A stretch of DNA of 64,000 bases from Candidatus Electrothrix communis (GTDB lineage Bacteria; Desulfobacterota; Desulfobulbia; Desulfobulbales; Desulfobulbaceae): positions 4,169,501 to 4,233,500 of the forward strand of contig CP130629.1 in assembly GCA_030644725.1 (NCBI GenBank). The letters run 5' to 3'. Under the pieces are notes generated by a model. It saw only the letters and a list, made by a program, of their open reading frames with translations. It was not told the DNA's origin and ran no database searches. Numbering within the stretch: the first letter of the stretch is position 1; each line of letters opens with the position of its first letter. Shown one piece after another: positions 1 through 9,309 of the stretch. Both the position numbers and the translations under genes were made by a program.

Positions 1-1662
1 ACGGGAAGTGCCTACTCTATGGAAATTGAAAAAAATGCCAGCTTCTGCCGCAGTGTTGCTGTCGGTTCTCGTCACCGTGATTGGTTTGCCTGGCAGGGCG
101 TACAAGCCGGTGCTTGTCCATTCGCCTGCATCGCTGAGGAGTTCCGTTGCTGTTCCGTTGGTTGTTGTCGGAAAGGTGTACATCTGACAGGTGCCGTCTG
201 TGACCAGCGATTTTTCACAGATAAAGGTGCCAAGATCTGGCTGGGCGGGATTGATCTGTCGGGTATAATAGACGCTCCAATCCGCAAAAATGCCTTGTGC
301 AAAGGTAGACAGCCCGGCTTGATCAATAGGATCCGGCTGGGCAATGGGATAGCTGATCGCCGGGGTCTGGGCATCCCCGGTGCGATATTTATCACCGAGC
401 AGCACCAAGGGCTTGAGCAGGCGGCTGCTGTCAGCGGCAAAGAGGTTGGACCCGGCTTTATCCGCCGCATTGATCGCCGTTCGCATTTGCTTCGCTCCCG
501 CTCCCAACTCAGCACCGAAGGTTCCTTGATCGGTACAGCTGTTGTAGGTCGATGCCTCACAATCCAATAAGTCAGCCGGAAAATTTTTATTGAGGAAATG
601 ACCCACCAAGGTATCAATATCAGCCAGTGCATTCTGTCCGTATAGGACGGAGGGATCATAGGTTGTTAACATCTCCTGTTGCCAGTAATTATCCGTTGTT
701 ACAAGACCAAAGAAGGACATCAAGGCATTACCGAGATCGTTTTGCCCGCCGTCAAACTGAACATATAAAACAGGAGTACCGTTGCCTTGAGCCGTCTGAA
801 CCGCCTGCATGGTGGCATCCAGATCAAAGGCGATTCCGTGATCGTCATCACTGCCGTTATCCCTCCCGATAATCAAAAGGTCAGCCTGGGTCAGACAATC
901 GGCTAGCAGGGTGTTTTCACAGCTGTCCTGCGCATTAATCGTTGCCAACGGATAGTTTGTGTCAAACCAGTCATGGGTGGTGGCATCATGTCTGAACCAG
1001 TACGAGTCTGATTGATGGGCAATAACAATGTTCAGATCGGCATTGGTCGTCGGGTCTGCCTGTTCTGTCAGCCAGGCAATCAGATTTTTCAGATAAGTGC
1101 CCAGTTGCTCATTTCCTGAACCGCCGGGTTCTGTGGTCCGGCTTAAATCATGAAAGGGATTCCCGCCCAATGCGGCAAAACGAGTATTTTCTATAATACC
1201 AGCCACAGCTAGGGTTTTCTGAGCAGAGCTGTCTTTTTTGAAAGAATCATTGGAAATAAGGATTGGAAACGATTTATCTAATTGCGAAGAGTCGAACCAG
1301 ACCGAATCGTGATTGGGGTTCCAGTCGATGGAGGTGAGCGATTGGGCTGTGGGGTTGCCGTTACTGTCAAGGTTGAGCAGGTCGATCAAAGCCTGCTTTC
1401 GTTTGTCATCATAGTCCCGGATGGCATCTTTAGCCTCATTCCACAGTGCTGTTTCTGTTGTCAGGCTGGCATCACCGGTGCGTAAGGCTTGCTCCAGGGG
1501 AGAGGTAGACGTGGACTTAAATAAGAGCAACGGATAAATAAAGGCGATGCTTTTATTTTCGCCCGCCGTAGCCGCATGTCCGGGGCAGGCAAGCAGGAAC
1601 AGCAGGACTCCGCTCATCACTGTCCTGAGTCCTCTTCCTTTAAGGTAGATTGTTTTTTTCAT
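1..1662 (-). CDS. IMPa-like secreted metalloprotease (peptidase M60 type), N-terminal part, cut by window edge
   Basis: The frame is open from an ATG at 1662, preceded by AAAGGAGATAACTT, to the first base of the window, giving 554 codons with no stop. It starts with a basic stretch and a hydrophobic core ending near GHAATAG, a signal peptide. The middle has a Rossmann-like pattern (LIIGRDNGSDDDHG, VLYVQFDGG). The last visible residues, WTSTGLYALPGKPITVTR, match the strand that precedes the catalytic domain in M60/IMPa metalloproteases, which cleave O-glycosylated or mucin-like proteins. The HEXXH zinc site would lie beyond the edge and cannot be checked. I infer a secreted glycoprotein-directed protease. 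Family call fairly sure, substrate unknown. Confidence 0.65.
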   Translation of the reverse strand, partial: MKKTIYLKGRGLRTVMSGVLLFLLACPGHAATAGENKSIAFIYPLLLFKSTSTSPLEQALRTGDASLTTETALWNEAKDAIRDYDDKRKQALIDLLNLDSNGNPTAQSLTSIDWNPNHDSVWFDSSQLDKSFPILISNDSFKKDSSAQKTLAVAGIIENTRFAALGGNPFHDLSRTTEPGGSGNEQLGTYLKNLIAWLTEQADPTTNADLNIVIAHQSDSYWFRHDATTHDWFDTNYPLATINAQDSCENTLLADCLTQADLLIIGRDNGSDDDHGIAFDLDATMQAVQTAQGNGTPVLYVQFDGGQNDLGNALMSFFGLVTTDNYWQQEMLTTYDPSVLYGQNALADIDTLVGHFLNKNFPADLLDCEASTYNSCTDQGTFGAELGAGAKQMRTAINAADKAGSNLFAADSSRLLKPLVLLGDKYRTGDAQTPAISYPIAQPDPIDQAGLSTFAQGIFADWSVYYTRQINPAQPDLGTFICEKSLVTDGTCQMYTFPTTTNGTATELLSDAGEWTSTGLYALPGKPITVTRTDSNTAAEAGIFFNFHRVGTSR

Positions 1663-2127
1663 AAGTTATCTCCTTTTGTTAGAAGTATTGAGTGGATTAT
1701 ATCAACCACCTGGCCTGTTCTCGTTGTTTGTTGTCTCGCCCCGCTGGCACTGGATGGAGGTTGTATGAAAATATCCAAGCTGATCGGGGAGGGATGTTCA
1801 TTTGTGGTGGGGGGAGGTAGAGTTGATAACTGCAAAATCCAACAAGGTAAAAAATATTTGTTGATAATAGGAATTATATATTTTTGTTTAGGTAAATAAA
1901 AGTTTTTTCGCCAATATCTTGAGATGAAAGTATTAAGAAACTCGTTCTGTTTACCGGGTCATTTTTGATTTTTCATTGTCCCGTCTCATCAAGCTGGGGG
2001 AAGATTATAAAATTCTAGCAATGTTTTCGTACCAGAAGATAATTTTTGGTATAGTGACAGCATGACAAGCGTCAGCAGCTCTTTCGCTGCTTTCATTCCA
2101 CCGTAAATTGTGCAGAGAAGAAGAAAT
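1663..2127. other. Intergenic region between divergent genes
   Basis: AT-rich 465-base gap between the divergent metalloprotease and DUF2339 genes. It must hold both promoters, but no clear -35/-10 pair stands out. A plus-strand frame at 1576-1899 crosses the start of the metalloprotease and has no ribosome-binding site, so I do not call it. Confidence 0.5.
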
Positions 2128-4971
2128 ATGGGCACGATCAAAACGATCATCAGTATCATTGCAGGCGGTATCCTGTTCGCTTGGATTTTCGATGATGCGG
2201 AAGGGCTGCTTGTCGGGATGACGCTCGGTTTCCTGCTGGCCCGAAGTTCGGGCCAGAAGAACTTGCTGAAGCGCATGGAAAAGCGGCTGGAGGAGCATGA
2301 AGCTCTGCTTCAATCTCTTGAAAAAAGCTCTGAAGATCATGCCGTTGTTCCTGCTCAATCTTCAGCAAAGAAACAGAAAGAACAGAGCGCAGCTCATCAA
2401 GTTCATCAGACAACCGAAGCCGCGAAGCCGGAGGAAGTATTCGTTCCGACTGAGAAAAAAACTGACGATAAAGCAGAGAAAAAACAGAGCGAGCAGGGGC
2501 AGAGCCGCCTGGAACCGGATAAGTCGGTAAGTACTCCTTCCTTTGTTCCTCCTTCAATACCCTCCAGTGCGCCGCCGACCGCTGACCCCTTTGAGCGGAT
2601 GCTTGCTTACCTGTGGAATTTTTTCACCCAGGGTAATGTGGTGCTGCGGGTGGGCCTGCTGGTTCTTTTCTTCGGGGTTTCTTTTCTCCTTAAATACGCT
2701 GCTGAACGCAATATGCTGCCCATTGAGCTGCGCCTGCTCGGTGTGGCCTTGGCAGGGATTGCCATGCTGCTCTTTGGCTGGAAGCTGCGGCTGAAACGAA
2801 GCGGTTTTGCTCTGCTGATGCAGGGCGGAGGAATTGGCCTGCTCTTTCTTGATGTCTTTGCGGCCTTTAAGCTGTATCATTTACTGCCTGCGCCCTTGGC
2901 CTTTGCCGTGATGGTGGGGCTGGTTTGCACCTCGGCGGCCCTGGCCCTGTTGCAGGATGCCAAGTCGCTGGCCCTGTTCGGAGCAACTGGCGGTTTTCTG
3001 GCCCCGGTCCTGCTTTCCACCGGCAGCGGCAACCATGTGGCCCTGTTTAGCTATTATGCCCTGCTCAATGCCGGTATCCTGATCATTGCTTGGTTTAAGG
3101 CCTGGCGGGAACTGAATTTGCTCGGCTTTTTCTTTACTCTGGGGATCGGTAGTTATTGGGGGGTGAGCAGTTATGAACCCCGTTATCTTGCCTCGACTGA
3201 GCCCTTTCTTGTTCTCTTTTTTGTGATGTTCACCCTGATCGGTGTCCTGTTCGCCTTTCGGCAACCGCCTAAACTGCGGGGCTATGTGGACGGCACCCTG
3301 GTTTTCGGCACCCCGATTATTTGTTTTTCCCTCCAAACTGGCCTAGTCAAGGATATGAAATACGGGCTGGCAATCAGCGCCCTGTTAGTCAGTCTTTTTT
3401 ATATCGGATTGGCACGGTTCCTTTGGAATAAGGGAGATGAGCGGCTGCGTCAGGGGATGCGTACCCTGACCGAGGCCTTTCTCGCTCTGGGGATCGTCTT
3501 TGTTACCTTAGCTGTGCCCTTGGCTCTGAGCGGCAGATGGACAGCTGTAACCTGGGCTTTGGAAGGGGCTGCTTTAATTTGGGTGGGTGTGCGCCAGAAT
3601 CGGCTGCTCCCTAGAAATTTCGGGATCCTGCTTCAGTTTGTTGCAGCCTTCTTTTTTCTAGCCAGCGGCTCTTTTTCTGGTGAACGGATGATTCTGTTCA
3701 ATGGGGTGTACCTGGGGTGCCTGATAATCAGTCTTTCCTCCCTTTTTTCCTCCTGGTATCTCTACCGGGCAGAGAACCTGCGCGGTTTTGAGCGTTATCA
3801 CCATCTCCTGCTTTTTATTTGGGGAAGCGTTTGGTGGTTCGGCGGTGGCATCAATGAACTGAATTACCAGCTTGTTCCTTATTATACCCATCAGAATTAT
3901 GCGGTTCTGCTCTTTATCGGGCTGAGCTGTGCCGCCATGATCACGCTGGCCCGGCGGATTTCCTGGCCCATAGCGGCCTGGCCGAGTTTGGGCTTCCTGC
4001 CCATGATGGTTGTAGTGAGTTTGGATACCTTTGGTTGGCAGGGCTTTTTCAGGAGCAGTCATTTCTTTGCCCATTTGGGTTGGCTGGCTTGGCCGGTGTT
4101 CTTTCTCCTGCTCCATTATTGCCTTCATCTAGGGTGCATAGGTGGGCGTATGGGGGGGAAAGGGTTGCCGACAGTACTGCTCCGCCTCACTCATGTCGGC
4201 GTGTATCTCCTCCTCGTTCTGATCCTGACCTCAGAGGCTGCTTGGCAGGTTTATCACTTGACCGGTGGAATCGGGGCCTGGAATCTGATTGTCTGGGGGC
4301 TGGTTCCAGCCGCTTTGTTACAACTTGTACAAAGCGAGCGTTTGACCCGATACTGGCCTCTTTCCGATTATGCTGTTCAGTATCAGGAGGAGGGTTCAGC
4401 CATCTTTGCGGTGTTGCTTTGGGGGTGGGTGCTGATGGGTTCCTTGCTCAGCTCCGGTAATGCTGCTCCCTTGCCTTTTGTTCCAATTTTTAACCCGCTG
4501 GAGCTGAGCCAGCTCATTGTGTTCCTCATTATTTGCCGTTGGCTGCTGCTGCGCAGGGAGTATGTCAGTTCCCGGATCCCATTGCCCATCTTTATCGCTA
4601 TAGGCGGGGCTACGGCCTTTCTTTGGCTCAATGCGGCGTTGGCCCGCGCTGTCCATCATTTTGCCGCAGTGCCCTTTGACAAAGGGGCTATGCTAGACTC
4701 CCAGCTCTATCAGGCCGCACTTGCTATTCTTTGGGGAACCCTTGCTTTGATCCTGATGGTGACAGCCCACCGTCTGAAACACCGTACTCTTTGGTTGGTC
4801 GGGGCAGGGCTGGTTGGTATCACGGTGACCAAACTTTTTCTGATTGATCTGGCGAACAGCGGTACTGTGGAACGGATCGTTTCCTTTTTAGCGGTCGGTG
4901 TTCTGCTGATGATCATCGGCTATTTTGCACCCTTACCCCCTGCGCGGATCGAACAGGAGAAAATATCATGA
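2128..4971 (+). CDS. DUF2339 family polytopic membrane protein
   Basis: About 947 residues. An N-terminal hydrophobic segment (IISIIAGGILFAWIF) is followed by a short coiled coil, a charged Lys/Glu/Gln-rich linker (about residues 80-160), then a very long run of predicted membrane helices to the C-terminus. This layout and length are typical of DUF2339, a family without a known biochemical function. I chose the ATG at 2128, behind purine-rich AGAGAAGAAG, over an in-frame GTG at 2110. The stop overlaps the next start by 4 bases (ATGA). The next gene is DUF3999, a pairing seen in many genomes, which suggests the two proteins work together in the envelope. Confidence 0.85.
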   Translation: MGTIKTIISIIAGGILFAWIFDDAEGLLVGMTLGFLLARSSGQKNLLKRMEKRLEEHEALLQSLEKSSEDHAVVPAQSSAKKQKEQSAAHQVHQTTEAAKPEEVFVPTEKKTDDKAEKKQSEQGQSRLEPDKSVSTPSFVPPSIPSSAPPTADPFERMLAYLWNFFTQGNVVLRVGLLVLFFGVSFLLKYAAERNMLPIELRLLGVALAGIAMLLFGWKLRLKRSGFALLMQGGGIGLLFLDVFAAFKLYHLLPAPLAFAVMVGLVCTSAALALLQDAKSLALFGATGGFLAPVLLSTGSGNHVALFSYYALLNAGILIIAWFKAWRELNLLGFFFTLGIGSYWGVSSYEPRYLASTEPFLVLFFVMFTLIGVLFAFRQPPKLRGYVDGTLVFGTPIICFSLQTGLVKDMKYGLAISALLVSLFYIGLARFLWNKGDERLRQGMRTLTEAFLALGIVFVTLAVPLALSGRWTAVTWALEGAALIWVGVRQNRLLPRNFGILLQFVAAFFFLASGSFSGERMILFNGVYLGCLIISLSSLFSSWYLYRAENLRGFERYHHLLLFIWGSVWWFGGGINELNYQLVPYYTHQNYAVLLFIGLSCAAMITLARRISWPIAAWPSLGFLPMMVVVSLDTFGWQGFFRSSHFFAHLGWLAWPVFFLLLHYCLHLGCIGGRMGGKGLPTVLLRLTHVGVYLLLVLILTSEAAWQVYHLTGGIGAWNLIVWGLVPAALLQLVQSERLTRYWPLSDYAVQYQEEGSAIFAVLLWGWVLMGSLLSSGNAAPLPFVPIFNPLELSQLIVFLIICRWLLLRREYVSSRIPLPIFIAIGGATAFLWLNAALARAVHHFAAVPFDKGAMLDSQLYQAALAILWGTLALILMVTAHRLKHRTLWLVGAGLVGITVTKLFLIDLANSGTVERIVSFLAVGVLLMIIGYFAPLPPARIEQEKIS

Positions 4972-6554
4972 AACTGTTGCGAGAGGTTGTGATGTATTTT
5001 GCAGGATGCTGTAGGGGCGAATCCCTGTGTTCGTCCTTTATATGGCGGGCAGGTCGGACAGACCGAGCAGGTCGGGCAGGCACAGGGGCTTGCCCCTACA
5101 ACCTTTCGTCGAAAAGGGAAAGGTCGTTTTTGCAAAATTTTCTTATTCAGGCCTTTGTTTTTGTATGCAGTTTTGTGTATGTCTTCCCTGTCCAAGCCAG
5201 TGGGAATGATAATAACCGACCCTTGCAGCGTGATGATTTTGCCTATGGCATGGATCTCACGATCAGCGGTAACCATGCCATTTACGGACTGACTATCCCG
5301 GCAGCAATCTATCAGGGCTGTACCACATCCGATCTCGGCGACCTGCGGGTCTTTAACGCCAGCCATCCCGTGCCCCATCTCCTTCGATCTCAAGTAAGTA
5401 AGGAAACAAAACGACCAGCCCAGGCTCTGCCTTTTTTCCCCCTGCTCAGCGATATACAGGGCGGCAGCGGTTCTCCTCCTGATCTCCATATCGCCACCAA
5501 TAGTCAAGGAACCATTATTGATATTCGGCAAAATGCTCCTGGCGGGAGGAGTCAGATGAACCAGATCATTACGGCTTATGTTCTCGATACCAGTGGCTTG
5601 GAGCAGCCTGCGGACTGGCTGGAGCTGGCCTGGGAGGGGCAGGGGGAGCAGTTTTCCACCTCGGTACGACTGGACAGCAGTGATGATTTGAATAGCTGGC
5701 AAACCCAGGTTCGTTCAGCAGCCCTGGCAGAACTTCGTTTCGGCAGCCATACTCTGCTGCGTAAAAGGATTAGCGTGCCCCAAGGCATTCATCGGAAGAC
5801 CTATCTCCGCCTGTCCTGGCCTGTTGGCAAGGACGGGGCGAGGGTGACCGGTGTCAGGGCCGGATATAATCGGGAGGAGCAGGCCCTGCCTCGCACGGCG
5901 CTCGCGCTGGTCGGTAAAGATTTGCCTGTTGCCGAGCAGGGAGCAGCGCGGTACCTGTATGACAGCAAGGGATTTTTTCCGGTGGATCAGCTCAATATTG
6001 ACCTGCCTGAACAGAACTCTCTCTCTCAGGTTTCTGTGTTTTCTAAGGCCGATGAAGAGTCCTCCTGGCAGCGGCGGGCCTCCTTGCTGGCCTATAGATT
6101 GACCGTTGAAGGCGTGAATATGGAGAGCGGGATGATCACCATCAATCGCACCACTGATCGCTATTGGCTGCTAGAGGTTGAGGATAACAGCGGTATTCAG
6201 CAGGCACCGACCTTGGAATTGGGCTGGCTGCCCGGACAGCTGGTCTTTATGGCGCAGGGAGAGAAACCATACACCGTGGCCTACGGACGTGCCGGTTTGG
6301 GAGCAGCACGCTCCCAGGTGGATCGTCTTCTCAAGGCCGTTGATCCGCAGAGCGCAAAGAAGCTGGTTGCGCCTGCACAGGCCGGATCGCAGAAAATTCT
6401 CGGAGGTAAGGAACTGCTTGAAGTTGCTGAGGGATTGCCTTGGCGTCGTTGGTTGCTCTGGATGGTTCTGGTTGCCGGGGTGTTGGTTGTCGGGATGATG
6501 GCTTTGAAGCTGTACAAGGAGATGAATGGGCAGCAACCGCCGCAGAATGTGTGA
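4968..6554 (+). CDS. DUF3999 family envelope protein, N-terminus extended by a repeat insertion
   Basis: Translationally coupled to the DUF2339 gene. The body has beta-rich DUF3999 character, and a single membrane helix near the C-terminus (WLLWMVLVAGVLVVGMMAL) is followed by a short basic tail, so most of the protein should be periplasmic. The first 54 codons are odd: codons about 15-44 are translated repeat DNA rich in Arg and Gly. A normal signal peptide (FLIQAFVFVCSFVYVFPVQAS) only begins near residue 57. A TTG at 5130, behind GGGAAAGG, would give a clean signal peptide starting MQNFLIQ and may be the working start. Function unknown. Confidence 0.8.
   Translation: MKLLREVVMYFAGCCRGESLCSSFIWRAGRTDRAGRAGTGACPYNLSSKRERSFLQNFLIQAFVFVCSFVYVFPVQASGNDNNRPLQRDDFAYGMDLTISGNHAIYGLTIPAAIYQGCTTSDLGDLRVFNASHPVPHLLRSQVSKETKRPAQALPFFPLLSDIQGGSGSPPDLHIATNSQGTIIDIRQNAPGGRSQMNQIITAYVLDTSGLEQPADWLELAWEGQGEQFSTSVRLDSSDDLNSWQTQVRSAALAELRFGSHTLLRKRISVPQGIHRKTYLRLSWPVGKDGARVTGVRAGYNREEQALPRTALALVGKDLPVAEQGAARYLYDSKGFFPVDQLNIDLPEQNSLSQVSVFSKADEESSWQRRASLLAYRLTVEGVNMESGMITINRTTDRYWLLEVEDNSGIQQAPTLELGWLPGQLVFMAQGEKPYTVAYGRAGLGAARSQVDRLLKAVDPQSAKKLVAPAQAGSQKILGGKELLEVAEGLPWRRWLLWMVLVAGVLVVGMMALKLYKEMNGQQPPQNV
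5011..5099. repeat. REP/MITE-type palindromic repeat inside the DUF3999 5' end
   Basis: The ends are an imperfect 26-base inverted repeat: the left end begins GTAGGGGCGAATCCCTGTG and the right end, reverse-complemented, begins GTAGGGGCAAGCCCCTGTG. A half-copy of the same motif (GGGCAGGCACGGGGCCC) lies at 26903-26931. The element keeps the reading frame open. Confidence 0.75.
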
Positions 6555-6752
6555 GCGTTTTGGATGGCAGAAAGAGATGCTTTTCTGTACCCGCTTTCAA
6601 CGGTCTTGCTGAATTTTGAGAATTTTTGCATCCTGAAAAATATCTTCAAACAGAATTTTATATAGTATTTCAATAAGAAAAATGAAATATTGTCAATGCG
6701 ATTGCAGTGCTGTCCCACCAATTGTCCCCAACATGTCCCGGAGTGCATACTG

Positions 6753-7148
6753 ATGAAAAACAATAACGGATTCACCTTGATCGAACTGACGGTTGTCATA
6801 GCCATTATTGGGATCCTCGCTGCTGTGGCCATACCCAACTTTATAGCGTACCGCGATAAAGCGTATCTCTGTGAAGGATATGCGCTGGCTGCACCGGTAA
6901 GAAAGGATGTGGCGGATTATTATGACCATCAAGGGATATTCCCGGCGGATAATGCCGTCCTTGGTTTTCCAGAAGCGATCAGGGGCAAATATGTTGGAAG
7001 TATAAAGGTAAAAAACGGCAGCATTGAAATAAAATATAAAGAAGAAAGCAGGCAGAGCAGGGTGACTCTAACCCTGCATCCTGTTGTGAGCAGCGAAGAT
7101 CCCACAGGACCGGTTACATGGGAAGAAAAACGTTCCGCAGTTAATTAA
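6753..7148 (+). CDS. Type IV pilin, short, lacking the usual C-terminal D-region
   Basis: 131 residues. MKNNN-GFTLIELTVVIAI is a classic class III signal: six-residue leader, Gly(-1), Phe(+1), Glu(+5), then the hydrophobic alpha-helix. PilD should cleave after Gly6. The globular part (GIFPADNAVLGFPEAIRGKYV) resembles PilA-type major pilins and the other two pilin-like genes downstream. It ends at VTWEEKRSAVN where the paralogues continue about 30 residues to an RTD...LP motif, so the D-region is missing. The ATG at 6753 is chosen because the 21 codons upstream do not fit a leader; GGAG lies 9-13 bases before it. First gene of a four-gene pilus cluster. Confidence 0.85.
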   Translation: MKNNNGFTLIELTVVIAIIGILAAVAIPNFIAYRDKAYLCEGYALAAPVRKDVADYYDHQGIFPADNAVLGFPEAIRGKYVGSIKVKNGSIEIKYKEESRQSRVTLTLHPVVSSEDPTGPVTWEEKRSAVN

Positions 7149-7160
7149 GGGAAGGTGGGT

Positions 7161-7640
7161 ATGCTTAAAACCATGCGATACATCCAGGAACTTATGTATG
7201 TCATTGCGATTATCGCTCTTCTTTCCGCACTTGCTATCAGGTCATATCGTCTCTCGCTGATGAAAGCGGAAGTAATGAGTGTGGTCAGCGGTGTTTTTGA
7301 ATCGGCCAAAAGGGACAGCCTTGTTTATCTTGCCCTGCATGGCGAATTCCCTGAAAATACTGCGCAGGCACTTTCATCGGGATTAACAGAAAGCTATGAA
7401 TCATTGGCAAACGATTATAAGACGGTCATTGAGCAGGGGGCGATCAATATCACCTTCAGGGAAGATCATAGACAGCTTCCAGGTAAAACCCTGACCATGC
7501 GCCCTGTGGTCCAGGATGATGATCCAGTGGGAGCTGTTCACTGGGTTTGCGGTAATAAAAAAGGCGAGAGCGGCTGGAAATTCTTCGGCGTTGACCGCAC
7601 CGACATTGACGACAGATATCTTCCTGCTGTCTTGAAATGA
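7161..7640 (+). CDS. Pilin-like protein with degenerate prepilin peptidase site
   Basis: Paralogue of the flanking pilins by order, length (159 residues) and C-terminal pattern (FFGVDRTDIDDRYLP, where pilins have TDI..YLP). At the N-terminus, MRYIQELMYVIAIIALLSALAI aligns with [18 protein letters not shown], but Gly(-1) and Phe(+1) are replaced (Met, Arg) while Glu(+5) is kept. It is therefore unlikely to be cut or methylated by PilD and may stay membrane-anchored, or it may be decaying. The ATG at 7161 is preceded by GGGAAGGTGGG; an in-frame GTG at 7155 lies inside that site. Confidence 0.7.
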   Translation: MLKTMRYIQELMYVIAIIALLSALAIRSYRLSLMKAEVMSVVSGVFESAKRDSLVYLALHGEFPENTAQALSSGLTESYESLANDYKTVIEQGAINITFREDHRQLPGKTLTMRPVVQDDDPVGAVHWVCGNKKGESGWKFFGVDRTDIDDRYLPAVLK

Positions 7641-7667
7641 AATTTTAAAAACCAAGCGGAGAAGCAG

Positions 7668-8702
7668 ATGATGCGCAGCAGATTATCCCCGGATGAACTC
7701 GGTATTTTTTATCGGCAGCTGGCAGTGATGCTCAGGTCGGGCGTAGCGTTGCCGGAAGCGGTGACGGCATTGAGTGCGGAAAAAGAATTGCCCCGGATCA
7801 AAAAAAGGGTCGGGCGCATCAAAAAGGACATGGCAGCGGGCTGTTCTTTTACAGAGTGTCTGACAGGGCAGCGTGATCTTTTCAATCCTGCTTTGGCGAA
7901 AATACTGGCTTTGGACCATAATGCACAGACAGCAGACATCCTGATACGATTCGCCGAGATAGAGGAACGATCCTCGGAGATCGGCAACACCCCAAAAACC
8001 CTTCTGAAATCATTATTGTTTTATCCTTCAATCGTGTTGTGTATTGTTATTACAATAACTTTCCTTATGCTCATCTTTGTTATTCCTGTTTTTGAGGAAA
8101 TGTTTGCAAGTATGGGGGGGGGCTTGCCCGCACCGACACAATTGGTTTTTGATATCAGCATGATGATCACAGGAAATTCTCTCAATCCGATCCTGCTGCT
8201 TATTATCATTATCGCCTTGCTGATTTCCGCCAAATTTTTTTTCTACTGGGCCGCCGGGAAAATACCGACTTTCAGAGCCCTTCTGGAAAAAATTGCTGTT
8301 GCGGAATTTGCTGAATATTTTTCACTTATGATAGCAGCAGGTCTTCCCTTCAAGGAGTCTCTTGCAGGTTCGGCTGACTCGGTTAAAAACCCCTGTTTTG
8401 CGGCACGGTTAAAAAAAAGTATCGCCAGGGTAGCGGATATCCCTGACCTGCAGATGGAGATGAAGAAAAGCGGGTTGTTCCCGGAAATGCTGATACAGGT
8501 CGTGACGGTCTCCTGCACACCGGAAAATATCGGTGCTGCAATGGGGGAAGCCGCAGCTTTTTACAGTAAGAATGCTAGAAAAACAGCGACGAAAAAATTA
8601 GCTCTGTTCGAGATGTTCATTTTGTTCTTTCTCAGCGTGTTCGTCGGCGGTCTGGTCATCAGTATGTACCTGCCGATTTTTACAATGGCCGATGCAATCT
8701 GA
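7668..8702 (+). CDS. GspF/PilC-family inner-membrane platform protein
   Basis: 344 residues against about 400 for most PilC/GspF proteins. Two T2SSF domains are visible: the first (about residues 8-140, FYRQLAVMLRSGVALPEA) is followed by a helix (SIVLCIVITITFLMLIFVIPVFEEMF), then a second hydrophobic segment near 170-195. The second domain (AEYFSLMIAAGLPFKESL) ends in a C-terminal helix (FILFFLSVFVGGLVISMYLPIF). Such proteins sit under the pilus and connect the assembly ATPase to pilin insertion. It lies between two pilin genes, and no ATPase is adjacent; a PilB is encoded at 58.9 kb. Possibly a dedicated platform for these pilins. Confidence 0.85.
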   Translation: MMRSRLSPDELGIFYRQLAVMLRSGVALPEAVTALSAEKELPRIKKRVGRIKKDMAAGCSFTECLTGQRDLFNPALAKILALDHNAQTADILIRFAEIEERSSEIGNTPKTLLKSLLFYPSIVLCIVITITFLMLIFVIPVFEEMFASMGGGLPAPTQLVFDISMMITGNSLNPILLLIIIIALLISAKFFFYWAAGKIPTFRALLEKIAVAEFAEYFSLMIAAGLPFKESLAGSADSVKNPCFAARLKKSIARVADIPDLQMEMKKSGLFPEMLIQVVTVSCTPENIGAAMGEAAAFYSKNARKTATKKLALFEMFILFFLSVFVGGLVISMYLPIFTMADAI

Positions 8703-8745
8703 AGGATAGTAAGCTGACTCAATAATGATCATCAGGAGTATGAAA

Positions 8746-9231
8746 ATGAAAAACAGCAGTCAGGGGTTTACGTTAATTGAGCTTATGATTGTAATCGCCA
8801 TTATGGGAATTCTTTCAACCATAGCCCTTCCCTCGTACCAGGACCGTGTCATCAGAGCCCAGATTCAGGAGGCGTTTCATCTGGCCGAATTCGCTAAGGA
8901 AGGGGTGGAGGAATATTATAAAACAGCACAGAAACTGCCGGGAGACAATGCGACGGCAGGGCTGCCCGCCCCAGAAAAGATCATCGGCAATTATGTGGAC
9001 GGCCTTGCAATCTCCAACGGCGGAGTCATTGAGATCAGCTTGGGGAGCAGAGGGAATAAAAATATCCAAGGAAAAACAGTTAGTCTTCGACCAGCCATTG
9101 TTGAGGATGCGCCTATGGTACCCATTGCCTGGGTGGTTGGCTATGCCTCGGTACCGAAGGGCATGACTGTACAGGGAGAAAACAGGACCGATGTTCTGCT
9201 CCGCCATCTCCCGATGAGCTGCCGCTACTGA
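8746..9231 (+). CDS. Type IV pilin
   Basis: 161 residues. [21 protein letters not shown] gives a standard leader and PilD site with Gly(-1), Phe(+1), Glu(+5). The globular domain has the PilA-like [12 protein letters not shown] and GNYVDGL motifs, and the C-terminus [15 protein letters not shown] resembles the usual NKTDI..LP..C end. Only one Cys is present in the mature chain, so the usual D-region disulfide cannot form within the subunit. I chose the ATG at 8746, seven bases after AGGAG; an in-frame ATG at 8740 is too close to that site. Last gene of the pilus cluster. Confidence 0.88.
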   Translation: MKNSSQGFTLIELMIVIAIMGILSTIALPSYQDRVIRAQIQEAFHLAEFAKEGVEEYYKTAQKLPGDNATAGLPAPEKIIGNYVDGLAISNGGVIEISLGSRGNKNIQGKTVSLRPAIVEDAPMVPIAWVVGYASVPKGMTVQGENRTDVLLRHLPMSCRY

Positions 9232-9309
9232 TCCTCGGGCGAAAAGCGCTCCGTCTAGGATCTGCGTATATGCTACGCGGCTCTGTTCTGGACTGCCTTC
9301 GCAGGTTAT

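Noticed and set aside
1576-1899. 107-codon plus-strand frame
   Set aside because: Covers the start of the opposite-strand metalloprotease and lacks a ribosome-binding site and protein-like features.
6565-6580. Sigma-54-like TGGCAG...GATGC before the pilin gene
   Set aside because: The spacing between GG and GC is one base too long and it lies about 170 bases from the start codon.
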